Assembly (NCBI GenBank): GCA_946902875.1 | Contig: OX336342.1 | Location: forward strand, 11,959,523 to 12,023,522 | Length of the DNA: 64,000 nt | From: Nematopogon swammerdamellus | Taxonomy: Eukaryota > Arthropoda > Insecta > Lepidoptera > Adelidae | Direction of reading: 5' to 3' | Notes under the pieces: model-generated | What the model was told of the DNA's origin: nothing | Database searches by the model: none | The model's input: the letters and a program-made list of their open reading frames with translations, nothing else | Program-made: the position numbers and the translations under genes | In this document: positions 22,136-33,940 of the stretch, piece after piece | Position numbering within the stretch: the first letter of the stretch is position 1 | Layout of the letters: each line of letters opens with the position of its first letter

Positions 22136-22875
22136 TTGTTTGTTTTTGAAAATAATGATATTTGAAAATTTGAGTTTATTATGTTTATGCATATGAAAAA
22201 ATACGGCCTTATTAACGAACACTGCGTACGGCGTCTCGTAGCCATCTGAGTGTGATATGTGTCGTTTGTTCCGCCAGAGAGAACCCACGTCATCTGCAAA
22301 CAAAGCCAATTTCCTGTCGTCGGAACGAGGGGCGCTTCCGCATATCGAAAGAAATGTCTTCCTGGGAATAATAAGATAGGTAAATGTGACAGCGAGCAAA
22401 AAGAAAATTCTACGAAAGAAACTAGCATCAATTATGATTGCACAAACAATAATAAAACATTGGAAATATCGCATCGTGTTTTGTATCATGCATATGCGCT
22501 GTCATGTGGCCCCAATCGATCCCATAACTAGGTATTTAAAATTGCATTGGAATCGAATTTGCGGCGCCCCGTGTGGGGTGGGGCAGGGGCGTCGGCAGGG
22601 CGGGGCGGGGAGGGCGACTCGCCACCATAGCCCGTTACGGAATAGTAATTAGCGGGACTATCAATTCATCGATACTAGACTATTCTCATTATCCGTCTCA
22701 CTCGATCCAACGCGCTTCTCAATGCGTCTAGTGAGACAGAGCTGCGGTTGCCGCTATTTTTGCGATAATCGCTAATAAAGAAAATGCAGATAGACCCTAT
22801 ATCCTTACCTAGTTGGAAGTCTACGCCGGGAGATGGCACTTATATTTATTATTACTTGGAAGAAACAAGTAGATG

Positions 22876-23209
22876 TACCGTGTGGGGCCGGTACTTTAAA
22901 AGAATAGCCCCACTGCATCTCTCCCCGTGTATGTCGTAAAAGGCGACTAAGGGATATGACTCCCTTCTTATATCACTAGGTGGTAGGGTTTAACCCGCCC
23001 GGGTTGGTACCACCGCACTGAATGAAAGGTCGGTCGAAACGGCTATGTGAATAGTTTGTGTTTTCCGTCCAGTTCAGTGTAGCCGGCACGACCGAAGGGA
23101 AGCACTGACATGGCACCAAGTTCACCCGGTGTTATGGGCTGACATCACGGATGTTGTAGGTGATGGAGCCAACCGTGTCAGTTTCCATAAAAAAAAAAAA
23201 AAAAAAGAT
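22876..23209 (+). repeat. SINE family S1, full-length copy
   Basis: Nearly identical to 12836-13161, with an A-run of about 18 bp. The similarity suggests recent activity of this family. Confidence 0.75.
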
Positions 23210-26165
23210 GTTGACCTCAACTCTTGGCATCCTTTAGCAAGTCATTCCGATACTACTAATATAATATCTAATATAAAAAAACATATTTTTGTTTTAGTAC
23301 GGAACCATAATTTGTGCGAGCCTGATTCGCTCTTGTCCGCTTTTTTTTCATATAAATATTATTACAAGTATTTTAGTGACTATCCCACAATATCGCTCCC
23401 CTTACGGTATACACTTCCTTCGTACATAATGTTCACACATCTCTGCAATATACGAAATAGCTTACATTATATGTATGTATGTGGAGCGTTCATATTTCTT
23501 CGCTGCTTGGAGCAAGTTTCAGTTATTGCGGAACCCCGCTTAAGAATTAACGTGATGTGATGGATGACAGATAGTCTAAAACCATAATGAGAAAATATGT
23601 CCGATTAGTAAAATCTGCATAATAAATGGATCCATCGGCCTCACATACACAGACAGACAGACGTTACATTTCATAATAAGAGAGAACATTAATGCCTGCA
23701 CTAGGTATGCTAAAGTATGTTCCATCTGACGTCCTAGTGTGTGCAGGCACAGATTACTTAATATGGTGCAGGTAAGCTTCTGGTTGTTGGCTTCCCCAAA
23801 ACAATTTATTCACTTGCTCAGTAAGCTGGAACACAAGTGTGGGTTTTCATTATATTTTCGTGGATAAAACTGGCTTTGACGATCAATTTTGCTGAAAATG
23901 CTCCAATTTGCTACGAGTTCGGGCCGGTATCGTTGGCCCTTTATGAAGCGTCGTAAATCACTTTATTGCCCACAAATTTGGCGAAAGAAAATCATTATTC
24001 CAAGTACTAGTGTTATAAGCTGGCGGGCTTGTTGCGACCATCAATGTTATAATTTTCATAACTTCCTTCATGAAACGAGAAAATGTTTTTCATTTTATTA
24101 TTATTACACTAGCTTTCGCTCGCCGCGCTGCTTCGTAAGTTTAAAATGTTCAGTCTGCAAAAACTCTGGAAGTAAGTAACAAATCAGTCTGGCGCCGAAC
24201 ATGCGGGCTGAGTAATATTTGAAGTTCATATTTGAACAATGTAAGTAAATTACGGCGAGCTGCAGAATCGAGCGTTTCGAGAATTTTTTTTTGTATAATT
24301 TTCTTTATTTATTTTTTTGGTTACAGTAAGAAAGTCCACATAACCCCTTCTGGGGAGAAGAGAGGAAAACAATTCCACTCTTCCCCCCATTGTGGTAAGG
24401 TAGGGACTAGTGGATCTGGGGTACAATACTATCAACAGAACAATAGTATCTACTACTTGCTACGAGGCTGCCATTACGTAGAACATTTCAATATTTAATA
24501 CTAGTTCCAATTATAACATTGCAAACCATGTTATCAATACGTGGCAAAAAAACTATTAAAATTAAGTCCGTGCGGCCACACAGGGCGGCGGTGGGTGCTT
24601 GGTGTGAGTTACGAATCGGAACGACCAGTAACCGCAGCCAGTCAGACCGCAGCAGCAGGGAAAATAAATGAAGAGTCGGCAAGCTAATTGGTTACAGGCA
24701 ATTATTAGGTAGGTACATGTAAAAAGGAAACGACTCCGGTAACAATCGCAAAATGGCAAAAACCCCGTTGGCGGCTCCGAACAGTTTAGAAAACGGAAAA
24801 TTATGATAATTTCTTTGTGACTGAACGAAATAAATAAATGATGACTCCTTTGATCGGTATCCGGAGCGGCGAGGCGGTGCCGTCGTCGTCGTCGTCAGCA
24901 GCAACAGCGGGGGTGGGGAGGTCGAGGCCACGAGAGCGGGACTTATTTGAGCTTGGAATTCATGGAAGCTGGCATTGAGCAACACTGGAACAGCCGCTGT
25001 AAATCTCGTACGCGCGTACGGTACAAAAGAATAATAATGTTGTACACGTATTGGCTCGGTAGATGGAGCCTATGTCATTGAGCCGCCTTATTCTAAATTT
25101 GAAATATCACTTAAATTAAGTATTATAAACTTTTGTTTCAAGGACCTTTCGTCACAGAATAGAAAAGAGTACTCCGCTTTCGTCCTAACTAGGTAATTAA
25201 ACTTAAAGTACTAGGAAAATATAAGCCCTCAGTGGTTCGTTATGAGTTTTAATATTCAAAACTAAAGTAGCGACTAGCGAGATTGATCTTAAGACTTTAA
25301 AGTTTAAAGTTTAAACTACGTTAATCCTTTGGCTTCCGGAAGTTGTATAACGTTCTTCGTCATTATTAAGAGCCAGCAGTATCAAAAAACGGTTTCTTCA
25401 GATCGATGTTTCTCGTAAACCACTGTGAGTTTAGAGACTAACGTGCAGAATCAATAAACATTAAATTGTAAGCGTAATATTTAATAAGTCTTCCTGAGGG
25501 GTGTATTTTTATTTTTATATTATGTAAAATTATGAAATGGCCTATAACGTGATGAACGGCACGGGAACATGGGTTTCCCGAATTTTCGGCAGCATACTTT
25601 GCAATTTTTTTTCCATCGAGTCAAATAGGTCTAATTGTCTTGTATGCTCCTTGTTGAAGCAGTGTGTCTTGTTGAATGAATATTCTTTCTAACATCAAAC
25701 TCACAGTGGTTTACGAGTAACATCAATCGGGAGAGACCGATTTTTGGTACTGCTGAGCCTTAATAGCAACTACGGCCAAACCCACTGAAAGTTACACAAC
25801 AAAATTAGGAACTCTAAGCTGTTCAAGTAACGTGGTGCGGTAGCAGTTGTTAAGTGTACGAGTGAGCACGAGTGTAAGATCTGGCGTGAGGATCTCATTT
25901 AATGAGAAAACTTGGGCCACGCTGTGCGTCGACAGCAGCTAGATGCAGCCGCAGCAATTAATGGATGACGGAGGCAGCGCACCTGTGTACAGTTAGTTGA
26001 CAGAAAACTTGACGCACTGCTGCCTTAAGAATGTGTGGGATGAAAGTATTTCCGATTTGTCATCTTACTGTTACTGTGCATCTTTTCATGTTGATATCAT
26101 CATTTATTACAGGTAAACCAAACAAATTAAGTACACAGAAAACAAACTAATAAAAATTAAATTAA
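23210..26165. other. No gene seen
   Basis: Non-coding as far as visible. A GTC/GTT trinucleotide patch occurs at 24880-24900, and 24115-24135 is a tiny Helitron-like 3' end. Confidence 0.35.
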
Positions 26166-26169
26166 ATTA

Positions 26170-26395
26170 AATACAAATATTCATGAATCCTCAGGAATTC
26201 AATCATTGTCCCGAGGACTGCCCCCGCGTTCCCTCGCTGGATGACGAGACTGATGCTTTGCGCGAAGAACGCTTTGGCACGAGACACGCCCCGGATGCTT
26301 CACCGGATGCTGACCTAGCTGCTGCACGAGATCTTTGGCGTCCGAGCTCCACAGTCCAAGAGTCCGCACAGCAAAGAAAGGCGACGAACTAATAG
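26170..26395 (-). pseudogene. Non-LTR C-terminal domain fragment
   Basis: Minus strand reads FFAVRTLGLWSSDAKDLVQQ, then after a frameshift AQSISLVIQRGNAGAVLGTM. The AVxTLG.WSS.AK ... IQRGNA pattern is the same domain as in the Helitron copies, but the sequence is clearly divergent, so it is an independent source. The 69-codon plus-strand frame over this region is its shadow. Confidence 0.7.
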
Positions 26396-26513
26396 TGCTG
26401 CTAGCATTTTCTTGTTATGTTATTATTTTTTGATATGTATATTTTTTTGTGATGTTATTATTGATATGTATAACGACCACACATGCATTGCTACGTATGC
26501 TCTAAACGTATTA

Positions 26514-26738
26514 CTAGGTGGTAGGGTATAACCCACCCGGGTTGGCACCACCACACTGAATGAAAGGTAGGTCGAAATGGCTATGTAAATAGTTTGTGTT
26601 TTCCGTCCAGTTCAGTTTAGCCGGCACGACCGAAGGGAAGCACTGACGTGGCACCAAGTTCACCCGGTGTTATGGGCTGACATCACGGATGTTGTAGGTG
26701 ATGTAGCCAACCGTGTCAGTTTCCATAAAAAAAAAATA
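26514..26738 (+). repeat. SINE S1, 5'-truncated copy
   Basis: Starts TTACTAGGTGGTAGGG and ends GTTTCCATAAAAAAAAAT. Confidence 0.7.
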
Positions 26739-27175
26739 AACTCGCGCACCGAGGGTTCCATATCTCCACGTCATGGTCTACGCCACTTACGCCATCTATG
26801 TATTAGTTAAAATGCTTCATACTCTTTTCGGTAGATGACGCGCATACATTTTTTAGTTTATTGTATGGGGACCACCGTGAATCTTTTACTTTTTCTTATT
26901 TTTAGGGTTCCGTACCTCAAAGGAGGAAAAAACGGAACCCTTATAGGATCATTTTGTTGTCCGTCTGTCTGTCTGTCTGTCAAGACCTTTTTTATTATTT
27001 GTTGTTATATCGGCCATAATAACACATATTCTGTGAAAATTTCAACGGGCCACCATTACGGTTCAAGAGATACAGCCCTCGGACAGACGAATAGACAGAC
27101 AGACAGACAGACGGCGTAGGCTTAGTAATAGGGACCCGTACGACGGATACGGAACCCTAAAAACCGGCCAAATGT
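26739..27175 (+). repeat. Family E repeat containing a GTCTGTC insert
   Basis: Follows the S1 tail directly. A TTTTAGGGTTCCGTACCTC ... GTCTGTCTGTC block is inserted at about 26900-26990. It ends ACGGAACCCTAAAAACCGGCC, where the start of another copy abuts. Confidence 0.6.
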
Positions 27176-27823
27176 GAGTCGGGCTCACGCTAATTATATC
27201 GAACTGAATGAGAGAAAATTTTTGTTGTTGTTAAATACATAACACAAAAATATGTTTTGGTTGCAATTTTGCCTTCGGTACAGGCCATATAAGGAGACTA
27301 CTACCAGCCCACTAGGCCAATATATACATAGTGGAAGTCGAGTCAATAGTATTTAATTTCATGACAAGGTCGGCGGCGCGGCGTCTCCATCGCGGCTCCC
27401 GTATTTGCTCATTTAAACAATCCGGTCGAGCCCTGAATTCAGAAAGGGGGTGACTTTGAATATTATTCGTATATATCACAGTTCGGCTAAATTTTAACGG
27501 AGGCTTTACAGCCTAAGCTGAAACAAATTACCATATTTTTATACCTACATTAATATTTATATATTATTGCATAATTTAACTAGTATTTTTGACCTTTTAA
27601 GTACACAGAACAGAGTGTTCGTTAGCAAATGTAAATTTTTGTAAGAGATGAATAGCAATATAATTTTTTCGTTTGTAAATATTCTTGCCTTGTACAAATT
27701 TTTCTTCGATAAATTAATTCAACTGGATCGAGGAATATTTTTTTCATTAATTAGGATAATTGAAAATTGAAAATTGTATAATGTAATTATTAGGAATATA
27801 GATAAGTTCATAATGTAAATGTA

Positions 27824-28226
27824 TATAAGGTGTTTCGCTGACCATGTCATTAACTTCGGGAGGGTTACATACACACTGAAATAAACACTTTACGTAAGAA
27901 AAAAACATATGTTTATAGGAGCATTTTTTCTCCTAACAAAAAAATTAAATCAAATAAGTACCTGTAAAAACCAATCATAGTGACCTTGTGACTTACTTAC
28001 AACAAACAGCTGTTCTGCGTTTGAACATAGTACGGTCATTGACCCCGTACAATGCAAGTTACCTACTGTTACACACAGGTTAATGTTTAGGTAGCTAACA
28101 TGTTTTGTTAAATTTCTCGAAAAGTAATACTATAAACATATTTTTTTTTTTTGCGTAACGTGTTTATTTGAGTGTCTATGTAACCCTCCCGAAGTTAATG
28201 ACATGGTCATCGTAACACCCTATATA
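27824..28226. mobile_element. ~400 bp MITE-like element with terminal inverted repeats
   Basis: Left end TATAAGGTGTT...GACCATGTCATTAACTTCGG, right end the reverse complement with AACACCCTATA. Inverted repeats of about 45 bp and TA-rich flanks suggest a Tc1/mariner-type MITE. Non-coding. Confidence 0.65.
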
Positions 28227-28964
28227 TTATATTGCTAGCCCTACAAAAATAAACATTTCATTTCAAATATGGCTCCGGCATTTGAAGGGATAAATAAAAA
28301 AAAATATTTTTACATTTTCATAAAATAAATTAAGTTGCCTGTTTTAACTGTAAGTAGTTCGGGTATTACATAAACAAAATTTAAACGATAATAATTTGTA
28401 CTTTAGTTAGATTTAAATTTTAGATAATTAGTTACGAAAATGGGAGGGGGGGGGGGGGGTGTATGCATGTACTTGAAAAAAAAAATTTTACGTTCTCATT
28501 TGTCTCCCAAAATTTACCCCCAAAATCTAAATTCGTTCATTTACGTTCATACCCTTTATTGGGACAGACACAAGAGTAATCCTATAAGGGTTCCGTTTTT
28601 TTCTCTTTTGGGGTATAGAACCCTAAAAGTGGTAAAATATATTCATATTCAGTATCGGAGCTAACGAGCACATCTGAAACAGCAAAGGTTTAGTTTTCTG
28701 TAAGCCCATTTCGTAAGGTGTTATTATGTACATGTTATAAAAATAGCATTACGTACATTTTAATAATATATTATACGTACACCTTGCAACTATGTACTAA
28801 TCAAAGTAATACGAAAATAGCACGAGTGTTAGCTTGTCGCCGCGTGCGTCGTGTCGTAGCATCTAGTTGTTTTCCGTGAGCAGAATTTATGTAAAATATT
28901 AAAAAAATTAAAGTGATGACAGAATCTGAACTTCCCTATGATATTCGTTCATAGTAAAAAGCGG

Positions 28965-29522
28965 CGGGTGGTTGTCGCTGTCTTGGCTTGGACTCTTGAT
29001 CTCAGGGTCCAAGGTTCGTATCCGGCCGACATGCAACAATAAGTTTACTCTCCTCGTCTATGGAACTCGCTGCCGCACTACGTCCGTCACTCCCAAACTG
29101 TAAACTCTTTTAAAAAGTCATTGAAGAAATTTTACCTTCATTAATTTTGCCTATTTGTATTCACTTGTGGATTAGTATAGTATAGTATGTATTTGAATTA
29201 GAATTATTTGTATTTAGTATTTAAGTTCTATATATGTTTATGTATGTATATTATGCTGTTTGTATTTTATGTATTGTATAAATAGGTATGTATGTATGTT
29301 ACATGTAGGTATATTCATAGAATAATTCCTCCTCCCTTTCGCTTGCACTACCCATATTTCTTTCTCTGTATTTTATTCCTCATCACCCAAAGGTTGACTG
29401 GAAGAAATCACTTGTAGTGATAAGTCCGCCTTTGCGCACTCCTGTATTTCTTGCTTCTTGTCGTGTACTGTTCTTCCTTCAATTTGTGTGCAATAAAGAG
29501 TTTCTATTCTATTCTATTCTAT
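28965..29522 (+). repeat. tRNA-like head fragment and LINE 3' end
   Basis: 29061-29144 encodes WNSLPHYVRHSQTVNSFKKS...FYLH and a stop, a non-LTR C-terminus. The 3'UTR ends GTGCAATAAAGAGTTTCT and (ATTCT)n. At 28965-29030, GTGGTTGTCGC...AAGGTTCGTATCCGGCC is tRNA-like with a B-box, probably part of a SINE. Confidence 0.65.
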
Positions 29523-29569
29523 TTATTCTGACGGAAAGTTTTACGTTCATACGTATCCGTTCGGAACCG

Positions 29570-29785
29570 GTGTAAAACTGTAGGTCCCCTTCCCTTGCCC
29601 CTTACTAGGTGGTAGGCTCAAATTGTAGCCGACTGGGTTGGCAACAACTGGTTGTTATCTTGTCCTAATACTTTGCCAAACGTGATTGTCGGCGTTGTGC
29701 TGTACCGGAGTTCTTGCAGTACAACACCGATTACTCTGCTTACCCAAATTGTCGGGATATAGCATGTAGTATGTAGGCATGTATG
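29570..29785 (+). repeat. SINE-like S2/S1 composite
   Basis: ACCGGTGTAAAACTGTAGG...GTAGCCGACTGGGTTGG, then the S2 body GTTGTGCTGTACCGGAG ... ATGTAGGCATG. An unrelated GC-rich patch follows at 29930-29995. Confidence 0.5.
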
Positions 29786-30394
29786 GATTGGCGACACCGC
29801 ACTGGATGTAAGATGGCCGCATATTATTTTAAATAATAAACAAATTCTGAACAATTTCACAGCCCGGGCGGAAGCCACCAGGATCTTCAAATCCGGACAC
29901 GTTCGTATAAGTCCGGACGTTTGGTGACGATCACGATTCACGACGCAGGGCGCGGCGGCCGCGCCGGCGCGGCGGAGGGGCGCGGGCAGGGTCATCGAAT
30001 TTCCGTAGTCTTATTGCTTTTGTTTGAGCGGAATATTGGAAAATCCTTTGATGACTCCAGAATTTTAAGGCAAAAAGTTTTTCCAGCCCGAACCTTTCTT
30101 TTCTACATTGTCGATTTTTCTCTATTGAAGCGGACGGAAAGATTCAATTTCTTTTATTACTCTTTATTTTATATTCAGTTTCCGGATAAAATTACTCTAG
30201 CTAATGTATCGTGAAAGAGGTGGCCGGAACGAGATAACCAACGTAAATAAAGATAAAACGTTTCAAGAGACATACAGACAGACAGATATCAATGTTTCAC
30301 CATAAGGTTTACATACATATGGAAATTTTTTATAATAATCGTAGAAAGAAAAAATTATCTTGAACATTAAAGAAATAGGTAAGTGAAATATATT

Positions 30395-30690
30395 ACACAC
30401 TGTATTCCGACAATCGGGGTAAGCTGAGTAATCGGTGTTGTGCTGCAAGTGCTCTTGTAAATTATAGCACAAGACCGGCCACCACGTTTAGCAATGTATT
30501 CGAACAAGATAACTGTCAAGTAGTTTAGGTAAGGCACGAAGACCCACCTGCTGCATGACTCGGTGGCAGGATCGCGCTAAAATGAGAGGTGGCTAGCCTA
30601 TCGCCCTTTACCACGGCACCTTGTCCGTATCCCTTGGTCGCCTTACGACATGCGTGGGGAAAGATGCAATGGGGCAATTCTTTAAGTGAA
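30395..30690 (-). repeat. SINE-like S2, minus strand
   Basis: Carries the reverse complement of the S2 body and of the ATGCATCTTTCCCCACGCATG head. Confidence 0.55.
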
Positions 30691-31129
30691 AGTTGTTGTA
30701 ATTATTGTTTTCTATTTTACAACGAACTCAACAGCTACGAGTATGTAGAGTTTGAGTGGGCGGAATAACGAATTACGAACATAGTAAAACGATGTACTTA
30801 TATTGTAAATTCAGATAGCAGGTGTGGGAAAACGCAATAAGTAAATGAACCAACTTTATGTTTACCTCGCTCGACGATGCACTAACGACATTCCTAACAT
30901 GCTCGTAGAAACTCGTGTTTCGAAGGTGTGTTCGAACAGTTCGAGCTACTCTGGTACTGAGGCGCCTCGCAATACGAAATATTTTTCATCGAAGCACGTC
31001 CGCAGCCATATGATTCGAGAAAGGTTCATCGAATTATATTCACATGTGCTTAGTAGATTTTCAACTTTAGTTAGAACGCGTAGAGTCGCAAATGAGAATG
31101 TAGAGCGAGGGAGGTAGGCTTCGAAGGCT

Positions 31130-31850
31130 GCGCGGTGGGGCGAGCCGGTGCGTGTGCGCAGTCTCGCAACCGCCGCGACGCCGCGCGCCGCGTCCGCCGC
31201 CTCACTCTCGCGCTGTTTTGTCGATTTTCATTAAATCCTAAGCAAGTAGTTGAAAATTCCGATAGAAATGTGCTTGGAGTCCGCGTTTCAGGAGACGTAT
31301 TTATTGTGCAGTGCTACAAAAATGTGCTTGGAAAACGGCGCACGCGCACGACGTCGTTCTAGTTGACTAGTTGACGTACCTCAGTGACCGTGTTACTGCC
31401 GTGGGACGTAGTCGGCGGCGGCGTAGTCGGGGCAGGCGGTGCTGTGGAGAGGTTGTGATGATTTTTATTTAAAAAAAGACATAAATGTACATACTATACC
31501 ATAAGATATTGTAATAATAAATAATGAGGGGCGCTGCAGTTCCGCGTAGTCTCGTAACTTCCGGCTCGCAGTTCGCGGAGACTCCGGCGCGGCGCGGCGG
31601 GCGCGGGCGCTGCCCTCGAGGCGGGTGCGAGGCCATTTTGAATGTATAATGAGAACGTCGTCGCTTTGTTGTCCGTCCGTCAGTGTCAGTGAGTCCGTTG
31701 CGCAAGGTGTGCGCAAATTGCGGCAGACTCGCTCGCTCCCGGATATGCCAATTCCGTTCAGCTTCACCGCTTCACGGGGCGGCGCGGGGCGGCGGGCGGT
31801 GGAAAGCTTTCGAGGGGGATTGGGAGAGAGAGTAGCGCGAACGCTCAGAA
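31130..31850. other. GC/CpG-rich island, possible promoter region
   Basis: Two GC-rich blocks (31130-31210 and 31540-31850) in AT-rich DNA, with repeated TCAGTGTCAGTGAGTCC near 31680 that resembles insect initiators. Several frames are open because of composition. No convincing exon was joined to it. Confidence 0.3.
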
Positions 31851-32111
31851 ACTTACGAACAGGTGTTGGGAATTGTCGTGCGAAAGCGTAGAAATTTCTA
31901 ATATTAGTCGAAACTCGTATCTACTCAGCCACAGATTGTTTTAATAAACAACGCCTCTGTTCCTATTCTGCCGTTTGTGTTATAATACCGTACTGAAGAT
32001 ATAAACGATATAATGACATTATAATTGAGCACACGAAAGATGTAGTTTTCCACTCATAAGTTTCCAAAATGTAATTTAATTACGAGCTAGATTACGTCAA
32101 TAAATTTGTTT

Positions 32112-33940
32112 TTAGGGTTCCGTACCTCAAAGGAGGAAAAAACGGAACCCTTATAGGATAACTTTGTTGTCCGTCTGTCTGGCTGGCTGGCTGTCTGTCT
32201 GTCAAGACCTTTTTTCTCAGGAACGGGTAGAGATTTTTTCTCAGGAACGGGTCTACGTTTCGTCGGAGGTGTAAAAAAGTTAGGCTTCTAGGTCAACGCA
32301 ATCACTAGATACGCCCATTTAAGTCACATATTTTGCTACCGGCAAATCAAATCAAAACCTATAGAGTACTTCCCGTTAACCTAGAATCATAAAATTTCGT
32401 AGGAAGTAAGATCTCACAGCACAAGTAAAGGAAAAAATCGAAAAGTGTAAATTTATGGTTATGTAACATAAAAAAAATTTATTGTTTGTTTTGTATGTCA
32501 AGGTCCCTTTTCTCAGGAATGGATCAAGATAACAAATTGAAATTAATACGAAATACTAAGATCTACGATCTCTATAAGGTGTAGAATATTAAAGCTTCTA
32601 AATCAACTCAATCAAAAGATAGGTCATCTATGTCAGATTTCATACTCGCAAACTCACTCCAATCAAATCAAAACCTATAGGGTATTTCCCGACAACCTAG
32701 AATCATTAAATTTGGCAAAAAGTAAGATCTTATAACCCAAGTAAAGGAAAAAATCCGAAAATTGTAAAATTGTAGTTATTAACATTAAAAAAAAAATTTG
32801 TTTTGTATGTCAAGGACCCTTTTTCTCAGGAACGGATCAAGATAACAAATTTAAATTAGTACGAAATACAAGATCTACGATCTCTTTACGGTGTATAAAA
32901 TGCAAGCTTATAAATCAACGCAATCAAAAGATACGGCCATCTATGTCAGATTTCATACTCGCAAACTCACTCCAATCAAATCAAAACCTATAGGGTATTT
33001 CTCGACAACCTAGAATCATAAAATTTGGTAAGAAGTAAGATCTTATAGCCCAAGTAAAGGAAAAAATCCGAAAATTGTAAAATTGTAGTTATTGACATTT
33101 AAAAAAAAAAATTGTTTTGTATGTTAATGACGCTTTTTCTCAGGAACGGATCAAGATAACAATTCGAAATTAATACCAAATACTAAGATCTACGATCTCT
33201 TTAGGGTGTATAAAATGCAAGCTTCTAAATTAACGCAATCAAAAGATACGGCCATCTATGTCAGATTTCATACTCGCAAACTCACTCCAATCAAATCAAA
33301 ACCTATAGGGTATTTCCCGCCAACCTAGAATCATAAAATTTGGTAAAAAGTAAGGTCTCATAGCACACGTAAAGGAAAAAATCATAAAATTTTAATCTTG
33401 TAGTTATATATTAAAAAAAATTTGCTTGTTTTGTGTGTCAAGATCCCTTTTCTCAGTAATGAGATGAGTCAACATATCAAATTGAAATTAATATGAAATA
33501 CTAACGTCTGCGATCCCTTCGAGTTATAGAAAATGAAAGCTTCTAAATCTATATAATCAAAAGATACGGCTATTTATGGCAAATTTTAATACTTACTTGC
33601 AAACTCACTCAAATGAAATCAAATGCTATAGGGTACTTACGGTACCGTTGACCTAGAGTAATGAAATTTGGCAAGAAGCAAGGTCTCACATCACAAGTAA
33701 AGAAAAAATAAAAAAACAAAACTGTAGATATGTCGTTAAATATGTCATATAAGAAATATATTTTTGTATATTTCTACTCCACGAATACCGCACAGTCAAA
33801 CCATTGCTGCAGTGTTGATTTAGGCGGTTCGTGATTTTACAAAATAATTGTTTTTGTACATACATAATACAAATATTGAGTGATGCTGATGATACGGAAC
33901 CCTCGGTGCGCGAGTCCAACTCGCACTTGCCGAATTTTTT
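32112..33940. mobile_element. 1.8 kb element with internal tandem repeats
   Basis: Starts TTTTTAGGGTTCCGTACCTC and ends TACGGAACCCTCGGTGCGCG, both family-E-type ends. Five internal units begin near 32202, 32498, 32810, 33124 and 33438 (spacing 296-314 bp). Each starts TCAAG.CC.TTTTCTCAGGAA and contains ATCTACGATCTCT and CAAAACCTATAGGGTATTTC. No coding capacity. Confidence 0.75.

Noticed and set aside
26183..26392. 69-codon plus-strand ORF with a good ATG
   Set aside because: The minus strand of the same bases encodes the AVxTLG...IQRGNA domain of a non-LTR element; the plus frame is its shadow.
28965..29030. tRNA gene
   Set aside because: Has a B-box but no complete cloverleaf and adjoins a LINE tail; treated as SINE-like. 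The B-box at 3130-3143 was rejected likewise.
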